From Vibrio tarriae (GTDB lineage Bacteria; Pseudomonadota; Gammaproteobacteria; Enterobacterales; Vibrionaceae), in the NCBI RefSeq assembly GCF_002216685.1, contig NZ_CP022353.1, forward strand, positions 62,001 to 126,000: a stretch of 64,000 nucleotides of DNA, read 5' to 3'. The notes beneath the pieces were generated by a model, which was given only the letters and a program-made list of their open reading frames with translations, made no database searches and was not told the origin of the DNA. Made by a program: the position numbers and the translations under genes. Position 1 is the stretch's first letter. Each line of letters starts with the position of its first letter. Of this stretch, positions 10,941 to 19,232 are shown one piece after another.

Positions 10941-11050
10941 TGAAGTTGCAGCGGTGTTGGCTACGTTCATTCACCCCAATCACATAGTTTATCTATGCTC
11001 ATGGGGATTCACTCACTTGCCGCCTACCTGCCACTCCAATCAGTTTGGGG
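10941..11050. repeat. ERIC-like intergenic repeat between argG and argH
   Basis: An imperfect palindrome of about 95-110 bp. Its centre reads CACCCCAATCACATAG ... CTATGCTCATGGGGATTCAC. The right half closely resembles the ERIC core GCTCCTGGGGATTCAC, and the left half resembles the reverse of the ERIC2 primer region (CTCACCCCAGTCACTTA). ERIC elements are known from Vibrio as well as enterics and occur in transcribed intergenic DNA. The copy lies inside the presumed argCBGH transcription unit and could fold into a long stem in the mRNA. Confidence 0.75.
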
Positions 11051-11111
11051 TCATTTTCAGTTATCACATCCTCGACGGCGGTTGCGGTGAGAGGAAAGCA
11101 GGAGATTAAGC

Positions 11112-12488
11112 ATGGCATTATGGGGCGGAAGATTTACCCAAGCGGCAGACAGTCGGTTCAAATCATTCAACGATTCCTTACGTTTTGATTATCGATTGGC
11201 TGAGCAAGATATTGTTGGATCAATCGCTTGGTCAAAAGCCTTGGTCTCCGTCAATGTCTTGAGCGTGCAGGAGCAACAACAGTTAGAGCAGGCGTTAAAC
11301 CAACTATTACAATCGGTTCAGCAAGATCCTGAGCAAATCTTAGCCTCTGATGCAGAAGATATTCACTCTTGGGTCGAGCAGAAGCTGATTGAGCAAGTCG
11401 GTGATCTCGGTAAAAAACTGCACACAGGGCGTTCGCGTAACGATCAAGTCGCGACCGATCTTAAGCTCTGGTGTCGCGATCAGGGCGTTCATCTGCTGCT
11501 TGCTCTGAAAACGCTGCAACAACAGTTGGTGGCAGTGGCGGCTGAACATCAATCGACAGTTTTACCGGGCTACACCCATTTACAACGCGCGCAACCGGTG
11601 ACGTTTGCCCATTGGTGTTTAGCTTATTTGGAAATGTTTGAGCGTGATGAGTCCCGTTTGACTGATGCTCTAGCTCGTTTAAACACATCACCGCTCGGTT
11701 CTGGTGCATTAGCAGGAACCGCTTACGCGATTGATCGTGAGGTGTTAGCGGCGGATCTTGGTTTCACTCGCGCAACACGTAACTCGCTGGATGCGGTCTC
11801 CGATCGCGATCATGTGATGGAGCTGATGTCAGTCGCATCGATCTCTATGCTGCATTTGTCGCGTCTGGCGGAAGATATGATCTTCTACACCACAGGTGAA
11901 GCGGGCTTTATTGAATTGGCCGATACGGTGACCTCTGGTTCTTCACTGATGCCACAAAAGAAAAACCCCGATGCACTTGAATTGATCCGCGGCAAAACCG
12001 GACGCGTCTATGGTGCATTGGCGGGGATGATGATGACAGTCAAAGCTCTGCCTCTCGCGTACAACAAAGACATGCAAGAAGACAAAGAAGGGCTGTTTGA
12101 TGCGCTCGACACTTGGTTTGATTGCTTGCAAATGGCGGGACTCTGCTTTGATGGCATTAAAGTGAATGCGGCGCGTACGTTAGAAGCGGCCAAGCAAGGC
12201 TACTCGAACGCGACTGAATTGGCAGATTATCTGGTTGCGAAAGGCATTCCATTTCGTGAGGCGCACCATATTGTTGGTGTGGCGGTGGTTGCAGCTATCG
12301 GCAAGGGTGTGGCGTTGGAAGAGTTGTCTCTGGTTGAACTACAACAGTTTTCGCCTTTGATTGAGCAAGATGTCTATCCGATCCTGACTATTGAGTCTTG
12401 TTTAGAGAAACGCTGCGCACTGGGTGGGGTATCGCCAAAGCAAGTGGCGCATGCGGTACAACAAGCTCAGACGCGAGTAAAATCTTAA
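11112..12488 (+). CDS. argH: Argininosuccinate lyase
   Basis: Last arginine step: splits argininosuccinate into arginine and fumarate. The 458-residue fumarase/aspartase-superfamily protein has [17 protein letters not shown] (residues about 104-120), the TH motif in [11 protein letters not shown], and the flexible catalytic signature [12 protein letters not shown] (about 276-287) with the active Ser. Length matches stand-alone ArgH. Some marine gammaproteobacteria carry an ArgH-ArgA fusion; there is no acetyltransferase extension here, so acetylglutamate synthase must be encoded elsewhere. Confidence 0.96.
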   Translation: MALWGGRFTQAADSRFKSFNDSLRFDYRLAEQDIVGSIAWSKALVSVNVLSVQEQQQLEQALNQLLQSVQQDPEQILASDAEDIHSWVEQKLIEQVGDLGKKLHTGRSRNDQVATDLKLWCRDQGVHLLLALKTLQQQLVAVAAEHQSTVLPGYTHLQRAQPVTFAHWCLAYLEMFERDESRLTDALARLNTSPLGSGALAGTAYAIDREVLAADLGFTRATRNSLDAVSDRDHVMELMSVASISMLHLSRLAEDMIFYTTGEAGFIELADTVTSGSSLMPQKKNPDALELIRGKTGRVYGALAGMMMTVKALPLAYNKDMQEDKEGLFDALDTWFDCLQMAGLCFDGIKVNAARTLEAAKQGYSNATELADYLVAKGIPFREAHHIVGVAVVAAIGKGVALEELSLVELQQFSPLIEQDVYPILTIESCLEKRCALGGVSPKQVAHAVQQAQTRVKS

Positions 12489-12580
12489 GCAGAGTGTGAA
12501 TGACGCATTCAATACCGGTGAGTCATAAACAAAAAGTAGTGTGTTAACAGATTGATGAATAAGTGAAAAATCACTTAAGG

Positions 12581-12609
12581 AAAAAGATCGTAAAAAAGAT
12601 CATTTTTTT
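12581..12609 (+). terminator. Weak terminator after argH
   Basis: AAAAAGATC and GATC-A-TTTTTTT form an AT-rich stem followed by T residues, about 95 bases past the argH stop. A small AAGTGA/TCACTT hairpin precedes it. Confidence 0.4.
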
Positions 12610-12650
12610 GTGAACCTTTCAGTGAAAGCTCGGTCTATTACAATACCACT

Positions 12651-12709
12651 GCTTTTTCTTAGAAGACTCTAAGAAGGCCCTAAATCTGTACTAGGTTTAG
12701 GGCTTTTTT
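12651..12709 (+). ncRNA. Candidate small RNA or 3'-UTR-derived RNA
   Basis: Two perfect hairpins sit back to back. The first is TTCTTAGA-AGAC-TCTAAGAA (12656-12675). The second is an 11-bp stem built on GCCCTAAA ... TTTAGGGC (12677-12703) running straight into TTTTTT, a textbook intrinsic terminator. A TACAAT -10-like box lies at 12639-12644, with a poor -35. A transcript from about 12651 would be roughly 60 nt. It could instead be the processed 3' end of argH mRNA. Nothing coding is seen. The terminator is confident; the independent RNA is conjecture. Confidence 0.45.
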
Positions 12710-12765
12710 CTTTCCTATAGCATTGATGTAGTACAGAAGCCTTAGCAAAGACGCTTGGTGCTGCT

Positions 12766-13029
12766 TTAGTCCTCTTTTCCTTGCCGTTTTCGCCAAGGTA
12801 AGATCACGTACTTCATCCATAAATGCAGAAACAGTAAACCGTTAAAAGCAAAACCGGCGAAGATCAGAGTGATCGATTCAATGCTCGTTGGATCATCCTT
12901 AAACCCCCAAAACCAAACGATCCAGGCAAGCACGGATAACACCGTGAGTTGATCCATACAGCGTTGACAGCGGCCAATTTTTTTCCAAAACCAATGTTCG
13001 CTGCACTCTCCACAAGCCATACGCTTCAC
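12766..13029 (-). CDS. DUF3624-type small membrane protein
   Basis: 87-residue protein of a family I recall as DUF3624, found mainly in vibrios and relatives; its function is unknown. Residues 6-9 and 21-24 form two Cys pairs (CGEC and CQRC), a possible zinc or metal knuckle, followed by two predicted membrane helices (about 28-45 and 53-75). The tail is basic (WRKRQGKED). It is monocistronic, convergent with argH and the small-RNA candidate. The family label is from memory; the Cys pairs and helices are read from the sequence. Confidence 0.75.
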   Translation of the reverse strand: MKRMACGECSEHWFWKKIGRCQRCMDQLTVLSVLAWIVWFWGFKDDPTSIESITLIFAGFAFNGLLFLHLWMKYVILPWRKRQGKED

Positions 13030-13181
13030 CTTAAGCCAAAAGATGTGATTGTCAGTCGGTGAACACCGAGTTGCTAAAACATCAAGGAGTATAACTCAGC
13101 GCAAGTATGATGCCGAAGCCTGAGTGCAGAGTTAAGGAAAGTTAGAAGTGAATGAATTCAACGGCAAATGCAATCCAATAC

Positions 13182-13209
13182 AAAAAGCCCGAGGTTGACC
13201 TCAGGCTTT
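13182..13209 (-). terminator. Terminator after the Lpd-like gene
   Basis: On the minus strand, AAAGCCTGAGGT pairs with ACCTCGGGCTTT and is followed by T residues. It lies 42 bases past the stop of the flavoprotein gene. Confidence 0.8.
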
Positions 13210-13250
13210 GGCATTTTTACCGAAAGAATCGATTCTGAGTGCGCGGGAAA

Positions 13251-14705
13251 TTAACAGCCCGGACCACAATCCAAACAATGTTTGATCATCTCAGGACCTA
13301 AGTGCAGTTTCGCATTCAGGTCACGCAGAGCAGTGCGTACCCCTTCCTCAATTACTGGATGGTAGAAAGGCATATCGAGCATCTGCGAAATGGTCATCTG
13401 GTTTTGATGCGCCCAAGCCAGCAAGTGTGCTAAATGCTCAGCATTCGGTCCCATCATCTCCGCGCCAAGGAAACGGCCAGTGCCTTGTTCACCATACACA
13501 TGCAGCAAACCTTTATTGCGCAGCATCACTCGTGAGCGGCCTTGGTTTTCAAACGACACTTCACCTACGGCAAAGCAGCCACAGTTACCCAGACGCTGAG
13601 TCAGGTGCTTATAGGTTTCTCCAACCATGGCAATTTGTGGGTCAGAAAACACCGCAGAAATTGGCGAGCGGCGTAAACCCGCGCGAATGTCAGGGAAGCG
13701 GCCAGCGTTATCGCCGGCAATGCGTCCTTGATCTGCGGCTTCATGCAGCAGCGGGATTTGGTTGCTGGCATCGCCTGCGATAAAAATCGAAGGTACCGAG
13801 GTTTGCAATGTGTAGTGATCTGCTTTGGGTACACCACGCTCATCCAGCGCCACATCGGTATTGTCCAGTGCTAGCTTATCAACGTTTGGACGACGACCTG
13901 TTGCGGCAAGCACATAATCCACGATGAAGGTTTCTAGCTCACCTTGTTGGTTGATAAATTGGATTTCCACTTTATCGCCAGCAATACGTTCCATGCTTTC
14001 GACTTTCACGTCTGCATCAAGATAAAACTCTTGTTGGAAAGCACGATTCGCGTAAGCCATGACGTCAGGATCAGTGAGTGGTCCTACTTGACCGCCTAAG
14101 CCAAACACTTTCACTTTCACCCCTAAACGATGCAGGGATTGGCCAAGCTCTAAACCGATCACACCCGGACCAAACACAGCGACGGCTTGTGGAAGGTCAT
14201 CCCACTCAAATACGTCATCGTTGACCACAAGGCGATCGCCGAGCTCATCCCATACTGCAGGATAAGCAGGGCGAGAACCCGTCGCAATCACGATACGTTT
14301 GGCATGAATACGTGTGTGATCATCTACTTGCAGTGTATGGTTATCAATAAACTTGGCGTAGCCTGCAATCTTGTCTTGTTCAGGAATGGAATCCACCCCT
14401 TCCAGCACAAAACCGACAAAGCGATCTCGTTCGCGTTTGACGCGATCCATCACTTCACGACCATTAATCACAATTTCACCTTGCGGGTAAACCCCAAAGC
14501 CGGGCGCTTTTTCAATTTGGTGTACGCTTTCTGCCGCCGCAATCAGCAGTTTTGAAGGCATGCAACCCACACGCGCACAAGTCGTGCCGTAAGGGCCACC
14601 TTCAATCATGACGACATTTTGAGTATAAGCTTTCGCTGCACGATAAGCGCCAAGGCCAGCTGTACCACCGCCGATAATGGCGACGTCAACGTGAATCTGT
14701 TTCAT
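13251..14705 (-). CDS. Lpd-like FAD disulfide oxidoreductase
   Basis: 484-residue class I flavoprotein disulfide reductase, usually annotated dihydrolipoyl dehydrogenase. It has an N-terminal FAD motif IIGGGTAGLGAYRAA (residues about 9-23), a redox pair CARVGC at 43-48, and a second GxGxxGxE dinucleotide motif FGPGVIGLELGQ. The ATG-type motif IFIAGDA and the C-terminal catalytic HPVIEEG follow. It is not next to pyruvate or oxoglutarate dehydrogenase genes but 70 bases downstream of a peroxiredoxin-glutaredoxin gene, in an OxyR-flanked group. The protein ends in a Cys-rich tail (HCLDCGPGC) not typical of Lpd. I infer a thiol-peroxide role; the physiological substrate is unknown. Confidence 0.8.
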   Translation of the reverse strand: MKQIHVDVAIIGGGTAGLGAYRAAKAYTQNVVMIEGGPYGTTCARVGCMPSKLLIAAAESVHQIEKAPGFGVYPQGEIVINGREVMDRVKRERDRFVGFVLEGVDSIPEQDKIAGYAKFIDNHTLQVDDHTRIHAKRIVIATGSRPAYPAVWDELGDRLVVNDDVFEWDDLPQAVAVFGPGVIGLELGQSLHRLGVKVKVFGLGGQVGPLTDPDVMAYANRAFQQEFYLDADVKVESMERIAGDKVEIQFINQQGELETFIVDYVLAATGRRPNVDKLALDNTDVALDERGVPKADHYTLQTSVPSIFIAGDASNQIPLLHEAADQGRIAGDNAGRFPDIRAGLRRSPISAVFSDPQIAMVGETYKHLTQRLGNCGCFAVGEVSFENQGRSRVMLRNKGLLHVYGEQGTGRFLGAEMMGPNAEHLAHLLAWAHQNQMTISQMLDMPFYHPVIEEGVRTALRDLNAKLHLGPEMIKHCLDCGPGC

Positions 14706-14745
14706 TATGGTTCCTCAATCGGTTTTATTTGTCTGCAGGAGAGTG

Positions 14746-14765
14746 AGGCTCCCTTGCGGGAGCCT
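14746..14765 (-). other. Hairpin between prx-grx and the Lpd-like gene
   Basis: AGGCTCCC-4 nt-GGGAGCCT, with no T-run on the minus strand. More likely an mRNA processing or stability element between two cotranscribed genes than a terminator. Confidence 0.5.
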
Positions 14766-14772
14766 TCGGAGC

Positions 14773-15504
14773 TTATTGATTTAGGTAGACTTCTAAGTCA
14801 TCGCTACCACCAATGTGCTTACCACCGATAAACACTTGTGGCACCGTGGTACGGCCAGAAACAGCGCGCAGGCTCACTGTGGTGGCGTCTTTACCTAAAA
14901 TCAGCTCTTCATACTGTAGACCGGCATCAATCAATGCTTGTTTCGCCTTGGCGCAATAAGGGCAACCTGGCTTAGTGAAAATGGTCACTGATTCTTGCAC
15001 CTTGTATTGAGGGGCAATGTATTTGAGCATGGTGTCTGCGTCCGATACTTTGAACGGGTCGCCCGGCTCATTCGGTTCGATAAACATTTTTTCTACGACG
15101 CCGTTTTTAACCAGCATGCTGTAGCGCCATGAGCGTTTACCAAAGCCAAGATCATTTTTATCCACCAACATGCCCATACCATCAGTAAATTCACCATTAC
15201 CATCAGGAATGAAGGTGATGTTGTCGGCGTTTTGGTCATCTTTCCAAGCATTCATCACGAAAGTATCGTTGACCGATACGCACAGAATGCTGTCGACACC
15301 GTGCTCTTTAAAGACTGGGAACAGCTCGTTGTAGCGCGGCAGGTGAGTGGATGAACAGGTTGGAGTAAAGGCACCCGGCAAGCTAAACACGATAACGGTT
15401 TTGCCTTTGAACAGCTCATCGGTAGTCACATTGACCCAAGCGTCACCTTGGCGAGTAGGAAAAGTAACCTGTGGAATGGTTTGACCTTCTTTAGATGTAA
15501 ACAT
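14773..15504 (-). CDS. Peroxiredoxin-glutaredoxin hybrid
   Basis: 243-residue two-domain peroxidase that reduces hydroperoxides with glutathione. The N-terminal Prx5-type domain has the peroxidatic Cys at about residue 50 in [12 protein letters not shown]. The C-terminal glutaredoxin domain begins near residue 170 with the active site CPYC (181-184) and ends with the TVPQVFIGG and GGSDDL glutathione-binding motifs. An upstream in-frame ATG would add four residues, but it overlaps the GAGGAA ribosome site, so the start at 15504 is chosen. It is divergent from oxyR with an OxyR operator between them, and is followed by the Lpd-like gene. The hybrid resembles that of Haemophilus influenzae. Confidence 0.95.
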   Translation of the reverse strand: MFTSKEGQTIPQVTFPTRQGDAWVNVTTDELFKGKTVIVFSLPGAFTPTCSSTHLPRYNELFPVFKEHGVDSILCVSVNDTFVMNAWKDDQNADNITFIPDGNGEFTDGMGMLVDKNDLGFGKRSWRYSMLVKNGVVEKMFIEPNEPGDPFKVSDADTMLKYIAPQYKVQESVTIFTKPGCPYCAKAKQALIDAGLQYEELILGKDATTVSLRAVSGRTTVPQVFIGGKHIGGSDDLEVYLNQ

Positions 15505-15595
15505 TGTGTTCCTCATTTGTGAAATTTAATTTTAAATCAATAGGATGTGTTTCGTTGTTGGTGGCTATTGTTAAAGAAAAGCTTTGATAGCTCTA

Positions 15596-15632
15596 ATCGT
15601 TTAATGCTATGGTTTTAATAGATGCATTCTAT
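15596..15632. promoter_or_regulatory. OxyR operator between oxyR and the prx-grx gene
   Basis: The stretch reads ATCG-N7-CTAT-N7-ATAG-N7-CTAT, which fits the OxyR consensus ATAG-N7-CTAT-N7-ATAG-N7-CTAT with one mismatch in the four tetrads. It ends 11 bases before the oxyR start. It could therefore both activate the divergent peroxiredoxin operon and repress oxyR itself. Confidence 0.8.
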
Positions 15633-15643
15633 CTGGGGAAGCT

Positions 15644-16537
15644 ATGAACATTCGTGATTTTGAATACTTGGTCGCATTAGCTGACCACAAGCATTTCCGT
15701 AAAGCGGCAGAAGCGTGCTTTGTCAGCCAGCCCACCTTGAGTGGCCAGATCCGTAAGTTGGAAGATGAAATTGGAACGACTTTACTTGAGCGCAGCAGTC
15801 GTCGAGTTCTGTTTACCGAAGCTGGGCTACAACTGGTTGATCAGGCAAAGAAAATCCTTTCGGAAGTGAAAACGTTTAAAGATATGGCTAATCAGCAAAC
15901 CGGAGCCATGACTGGGCCGTTGCACATTGGCTTTATTCCGACCTTAGGGCCGTATTTACTGCCGAAGATCATTCCTACTTTGAAAGAACGTTTCCCTGAA
16001 TTGGAGCTGTATCTGCATGAAGCGCAGACTAGCCAGTTAGTGCGTCAGCTCGAAGAGGGCAAACTGGATTGCTTGGTGCTCGCTTCGGTGGAAGAGACGG
16101 CACCTTTTAAAGAAATTGAACTGTATAACGAAGTGCTGAGCATTGCAGTGCCTTACGATCATGCTTGGGCGGCGCGTGACGAAGTGGACATGCTGGAGCT
16201 GAAAGGTAAGACCGTATTGGCTTTAGGAGATGGGCATTGCCTGCGCGATCAAGCATTAGGTTTTTGCTTTGCTGCGGGAGCGAAAGATGATGAACGCTTT
16301 AAAGCCACCAGTTTAGAAACGTTACGCAATATGGTGGCTGCAGGCGCAGGGATCACTTTATTGCCTGAGCTAGCCTTACCTGAAGATAAAACCAAAGATG
16401 GGGTTTGTTACCTGCGGGCGGTTAACCCGATTCCATCACGTCGACTCGTCTTGGCTTATCGCCCAGGCTCGCCTTTACGCCAGCGGTTTGAGCAGTTGGC
16501 AGAAGTGATTAAACATCGCTTACAGCAAAGCGAGTAA
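15644..16537 (+). CDS. oxyR: Hydrogen-peroxide sensor regulator OxyR
   Basis: LysR-family transcription factor that is activated when peroxide forms an intramolecular disulfide. The 297-residue protein has an N-terminal winged helix-turn-helix (residues about 1-60, MNIRDFEYLVALADHKHFRKAAE). The redox Cys pair lies in GHCLRDQALGFC, corresponding to Cys199 and Cys208 of E. coli OxyR. Threonine and histidine residues around the peroxide pocket (TLGPYLLPK region) are kept. Its promoter overlaps an OxyR operator. A bidirectional terminator separates it from mrcA. Confidence 0.97.
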   Translation: MNIRDFEYLVALADHKHFRKAAEACFVSQPTLSGQIRKLEDEIGTTLLERSSRRVLFTEAGLQLVDQAKKILSEVKTFKDMANQQTGAMTGPLHIGFIPTLGPYLLPKIIPTLKERFPELELYLHEAQTSQLVRQLEEGKLDCLVLASVEETAPFKEIELYNEVLSIAVPYDHAWAARDEVDMLELKGKTVLALGDGHCLRDQALGFCFAAGAKDDERFKATSLETLRNMVAAGAGITLLPELALPEDKTKDGVCYLRAVNPIPSRRLVLAYRPGSPLRQRFEQLAEVIKHRLQQSE

Positions 16538-16553
16538 GACGGCGAATCGAATA

Positions 16554-16587
16554 CAAAAAAAGAGGCTGATGATTCAGCCTCTTTTTT
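16554..16587. terminator. Bidirectional terminator between oxyR and mrcA
   Basis: AGAGGCTGA / TCAGCCTCT stem with seven A before it and six T after it. It serves both convergent genes. Confidence 0.93.
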
Positions 16588-16612
16588 ATTCGGTTTTCTG
16601 TGCCAGAGGTTA

Positions 16613-19090
16613 CTAGAACAGCTCTTCACCAGAGCTGGTCGAATAGATGGACTCATTGACATGTTCGCTGACGTACTCTGTCGGCTCAGTGCCGGCTTCG
16701 AAATACTCAAACATCGAGCTGGAGTCGAGTTTGTTGGTCAGTAACCCCGTATCGCGATCAATGCGGACACGAACGATATTGTTCGGTACCACTTTCTGTT
16801 GAACGGGCACATCTTGTAGCGCGAGAGACATAAACTCAACCCAAGCCGGCAAGGCGGTTTTACCACCCGATTCCGCACCGGAAACATCATCTTCAATGTT
16901 TCGATTCGGCGCTGTTTTCCCTAGGTTACGGCTATGATCATCAAAGCCCACCCAAGCCACACCAACGATGCCGGGGGCATAACCGTTGTACCAGGCATCT
17001 TTTGAGTCGTTGGTGGTACCGGTTTTACCACCGATATCGCGACGTTTCAGTGCCTGTGCACGCCAGCCTGTACCGTTCCAACCGGTATCTGAGCTCCACT
17101 CACCGCCCCCCCAGATATTGCTGTACAGCATTTCACGCGTTAAGAAAGCGTTTTGCTCTGAAATCACTTTTGGGGCATAAGGGCTTGCTGCGTCTTGCTC
17201 GGCAAACTCATCAAGTTCCGATGAGCATTCACGGTGGCAGACGACTTTCGGCTCTGCACTAAACTCAATGTTGCCAAATGGATTTTCGACGCGGCTGATG
17301 TAGAAAGGCTCAACGAAGTAACCATTGTTGGCAAAAACCGAGAAGCCTTGTGCCATTTGTACAGGGGTCAGGCTGCCCGCACCGAGCGCAATCGTCTCAG
17401 AGCGCGGTAACTGATCTAATTTGAAACCAAAGCGAGTCAGGTATTCACGTGTTTCATCCAAACCCACTTCACGCAAAACGCGCACGGCCATGACGTTTTT
17501 CGATTGGGCTAAACCAATTCTCAGTCGTGTTGGGCCAGTGTAGGTTGGTGGTGAGTTCTTCGGACGCCATGCCGTGCCTTGACTCTCATCCCATTGGTTA
17601 ATCGGTGCATCATTAATCAGCGTGGCTAAAGTGAGCCCTTTATTCAGTGCTGCAGAGTAGATAAATGGTTTGATACTTGAACCTACTTGACGCACTGACT
17701 GGGTAGCTCGGTTAAATTTGTTGTGCACAAAGTTAAAGCCACCAACCAACGCAGTGACCGCACCGTTTTCTGGATTCATCGCGACAAATGCGGTGTTGGC
17801 ATTCGGAACTTGAGTTAGCTTCCAAGCGGTAATCGCGCCATCTTGGGTGCGTGGACGAACCCAAATTTGCTGTCCTGCGGCTAAAAATTCATTGGCACTT
17901 TTCGGAAGTGGACCTTGGCGATCGTCGTTGATAAAACGGCGCGCCCAATTCATGTTTTCCCAAGCGATAGTTTGCACACCATAGCTTTTTACCCACACTT
18001 GAGCCGATTTTTCTTCAACGCTGAGAACTGCGGCAGGGAACATATCGCCATAGGTGGGCTCATTGCTCAGGTACTCAGACAGTTGAGCGTTGCTCCAAGC
18101 CGGTTGATTGGCTTGCCACAACTCTTTTTCTGCACCGCGATAACCGTGACGCTCATCATAAGCCAGCAAGTTATTGATCGCGGCTTGGTTGGCGGCTTTT
18201 TGCAGCTTAGAGTCGACAGTCGTGTAGACATTCATGCCTGACGTGTAAGCAGCTTCTTCGCCGTAGCGTTCAACCATCCATGCGCGAGCAATTTCAGCCA
18301 CATACGGTGCGTTTAACTCAATCTCTGCACCATGGAATTTGGACAGCACAGGTTCGGCACGCGCAGCATCGTATTCCGCTTTAGTGATGTATTTTTCATC
18401 CAGCATACGCTGCAGCACCACATTACGACGGTTAGTCGCACGCTCGACGGAATAGATAGGGTTCATGGTTGAAGGGGCTTTCGGCAGACCCGCAATCAGC
18501 GCAATTTCACCTAAGGTCAGATCTTTCACCTCTTTGCCGAAATACGCTTGCGCGGCAGCACCGACGCCATAAGAACGGTAGCCGAGGTAAATTTTGTTGA
18601 GATACAGCTCTAAGATCTCTTGCTTGCTTAACAGTTGCTCAATATGGATAGCAATGAAGATCTCTTTGATTTTACGCATCACCTTCTTCTCGTTAGAGAG
18701 GAAGAAGTTACGCGCAAGCTGCTGGGTAATGGTACTCGCCCCTTGTGAAGCACTACCCGAGGCGAGTACAGCAAAGGCGGCACGCGTGATGCCTATTGGG
18801 TCAAAACCGTAGTGCTCGTAGTAGCGAGAGTCTTCTGTGGCAATTACCGCTTCGATCAACTCTTTGGGCATCTCTTCCAGCTTGAGCGGGATACGGCGCT
18901 TTTCACCAAATTGGGCGATCAGTTTGCCGTCTTGACTGAAGACTTGCATCGGAGTTTGTAATTGGACATCACGTAGAGTGGCCACATCTGGCAAATCTGA
19001 TTTCACATAAAAATAGAAACCAAAGATTGTTGTGACTCCAAAAATAATGCAAATCAATGAAAATACTAATAAACGCTTTATGAACTTCAC
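16613..19090 (-). CDS. mrcA: Penicillin-binding protein 1A
   Basis: Bifunctional class A PBP that polymerises and crosslinks peptidoglycan in the periplasm. The 825-residue protein has one N-terminal membrane anchor (residues about 4-28). The glycosyltransferase domain has EDSRYYEHYGFD and QGASTITQQLARN; an OB-like insert follows. The transpeptidase domain has SVRQVGSSIKPF (active Ser in SSIK), SKN and KTGTTND motifs. Two GTG starts are possible. I chose the one at 19090, which gives MKFIKRLL after a good AGGGA site; the other would add ten residues. It is divergent from pilM, the same arrangement as mrcA next to the pil/hof genes in other gammaproteobacteria. Confidence 0.95.
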   Translation of the reverse strand: MKFIKRLLVFSLICIIFGVTTIFGFYFYVKSDLPDVATLRDVQLQTPMQVFSQDGKLIAQFGEKRRIPLKLEEMPKELIEAVIATEDSRYYEHYGFDPIGITRAAFAVLASGSASQGASTITQQLARNFFLSNEKKVMRKIKEIFIAIHIEQLLSKQEILELYLNKIYLGYRSYGVGAAAQAYFGKEVKDLTLGEIALIAGLPKAPSTMNPIYSVERATNRRNVVLQRMLDEKYITKAEYDAARAEPVLSKFHGAEIELNAPYVAEIARAWMVERYGEEAAYTSGMNVYTTVDSKLQKAANQAAINNLLAYDERHGYRGAEKELWQANQPAWSNAQLSEYLSNEPTYGDMFPAAVLSVEEKSAQVWVKSYGVQTIAWENMNWARRFINDDRQGPLPKSANEFLAAGQQIWVRPRTQDGAITAWKLTQVPNANTAFVAMNPENGAVTALVGGFNFVHNKFNRATQSVRQVGSSIKPFIYSAALNKGLTLATLINDAPINQWDESQGTAWRPKNSPPTYTGPTRLRIGLAQSKNVMAVRVLREVGLDETREYLTRFGFKLDQLPRSETIALGAGSLTPVQMAQGFSVFANNGYFVEPFYISRVENPFGNIEFSAEPKVVCHRECSSELDEFAEQDAASPYAPKVISEQNAFLTREMLYSNIWGGGEWSSDTGWNGTGWRAQALKRRDIGGKTGTTNDSKDAWYNGYAPGIVGVAWVGFDDHSRNLGKTAPNRNIEDDVSGAESGGKTALPAWVEFMSLALQDVPVQQKVVPNNIVRVRIDRDTGLLTNKLDSSSMFEYFEAGTEPTEYVSEHVNESIYSTSSGEELF

Positions 19091-19232
19091 CGGAGAATCC
19101 CTGTTTAGTTGAGGCTGCACTAATGCAAACCCTTGTACTCTAGGCTAAAACCTTAGCTCGCAAAATATCATCTGCCTATTTATTGAGAAAATAGGATTAG
19201 CGAGCTGAACCTATTTACTGGAGCTTAGCCTC

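Noticed and set aside
12497..12511. TGAATG-ACG-CATTCA palindrome just after argH, resembling an ARG box
   Set aside because: The half-site spacing is one base too long for ArgR and it lies downstream of the gene; more likely a chance hairpin.
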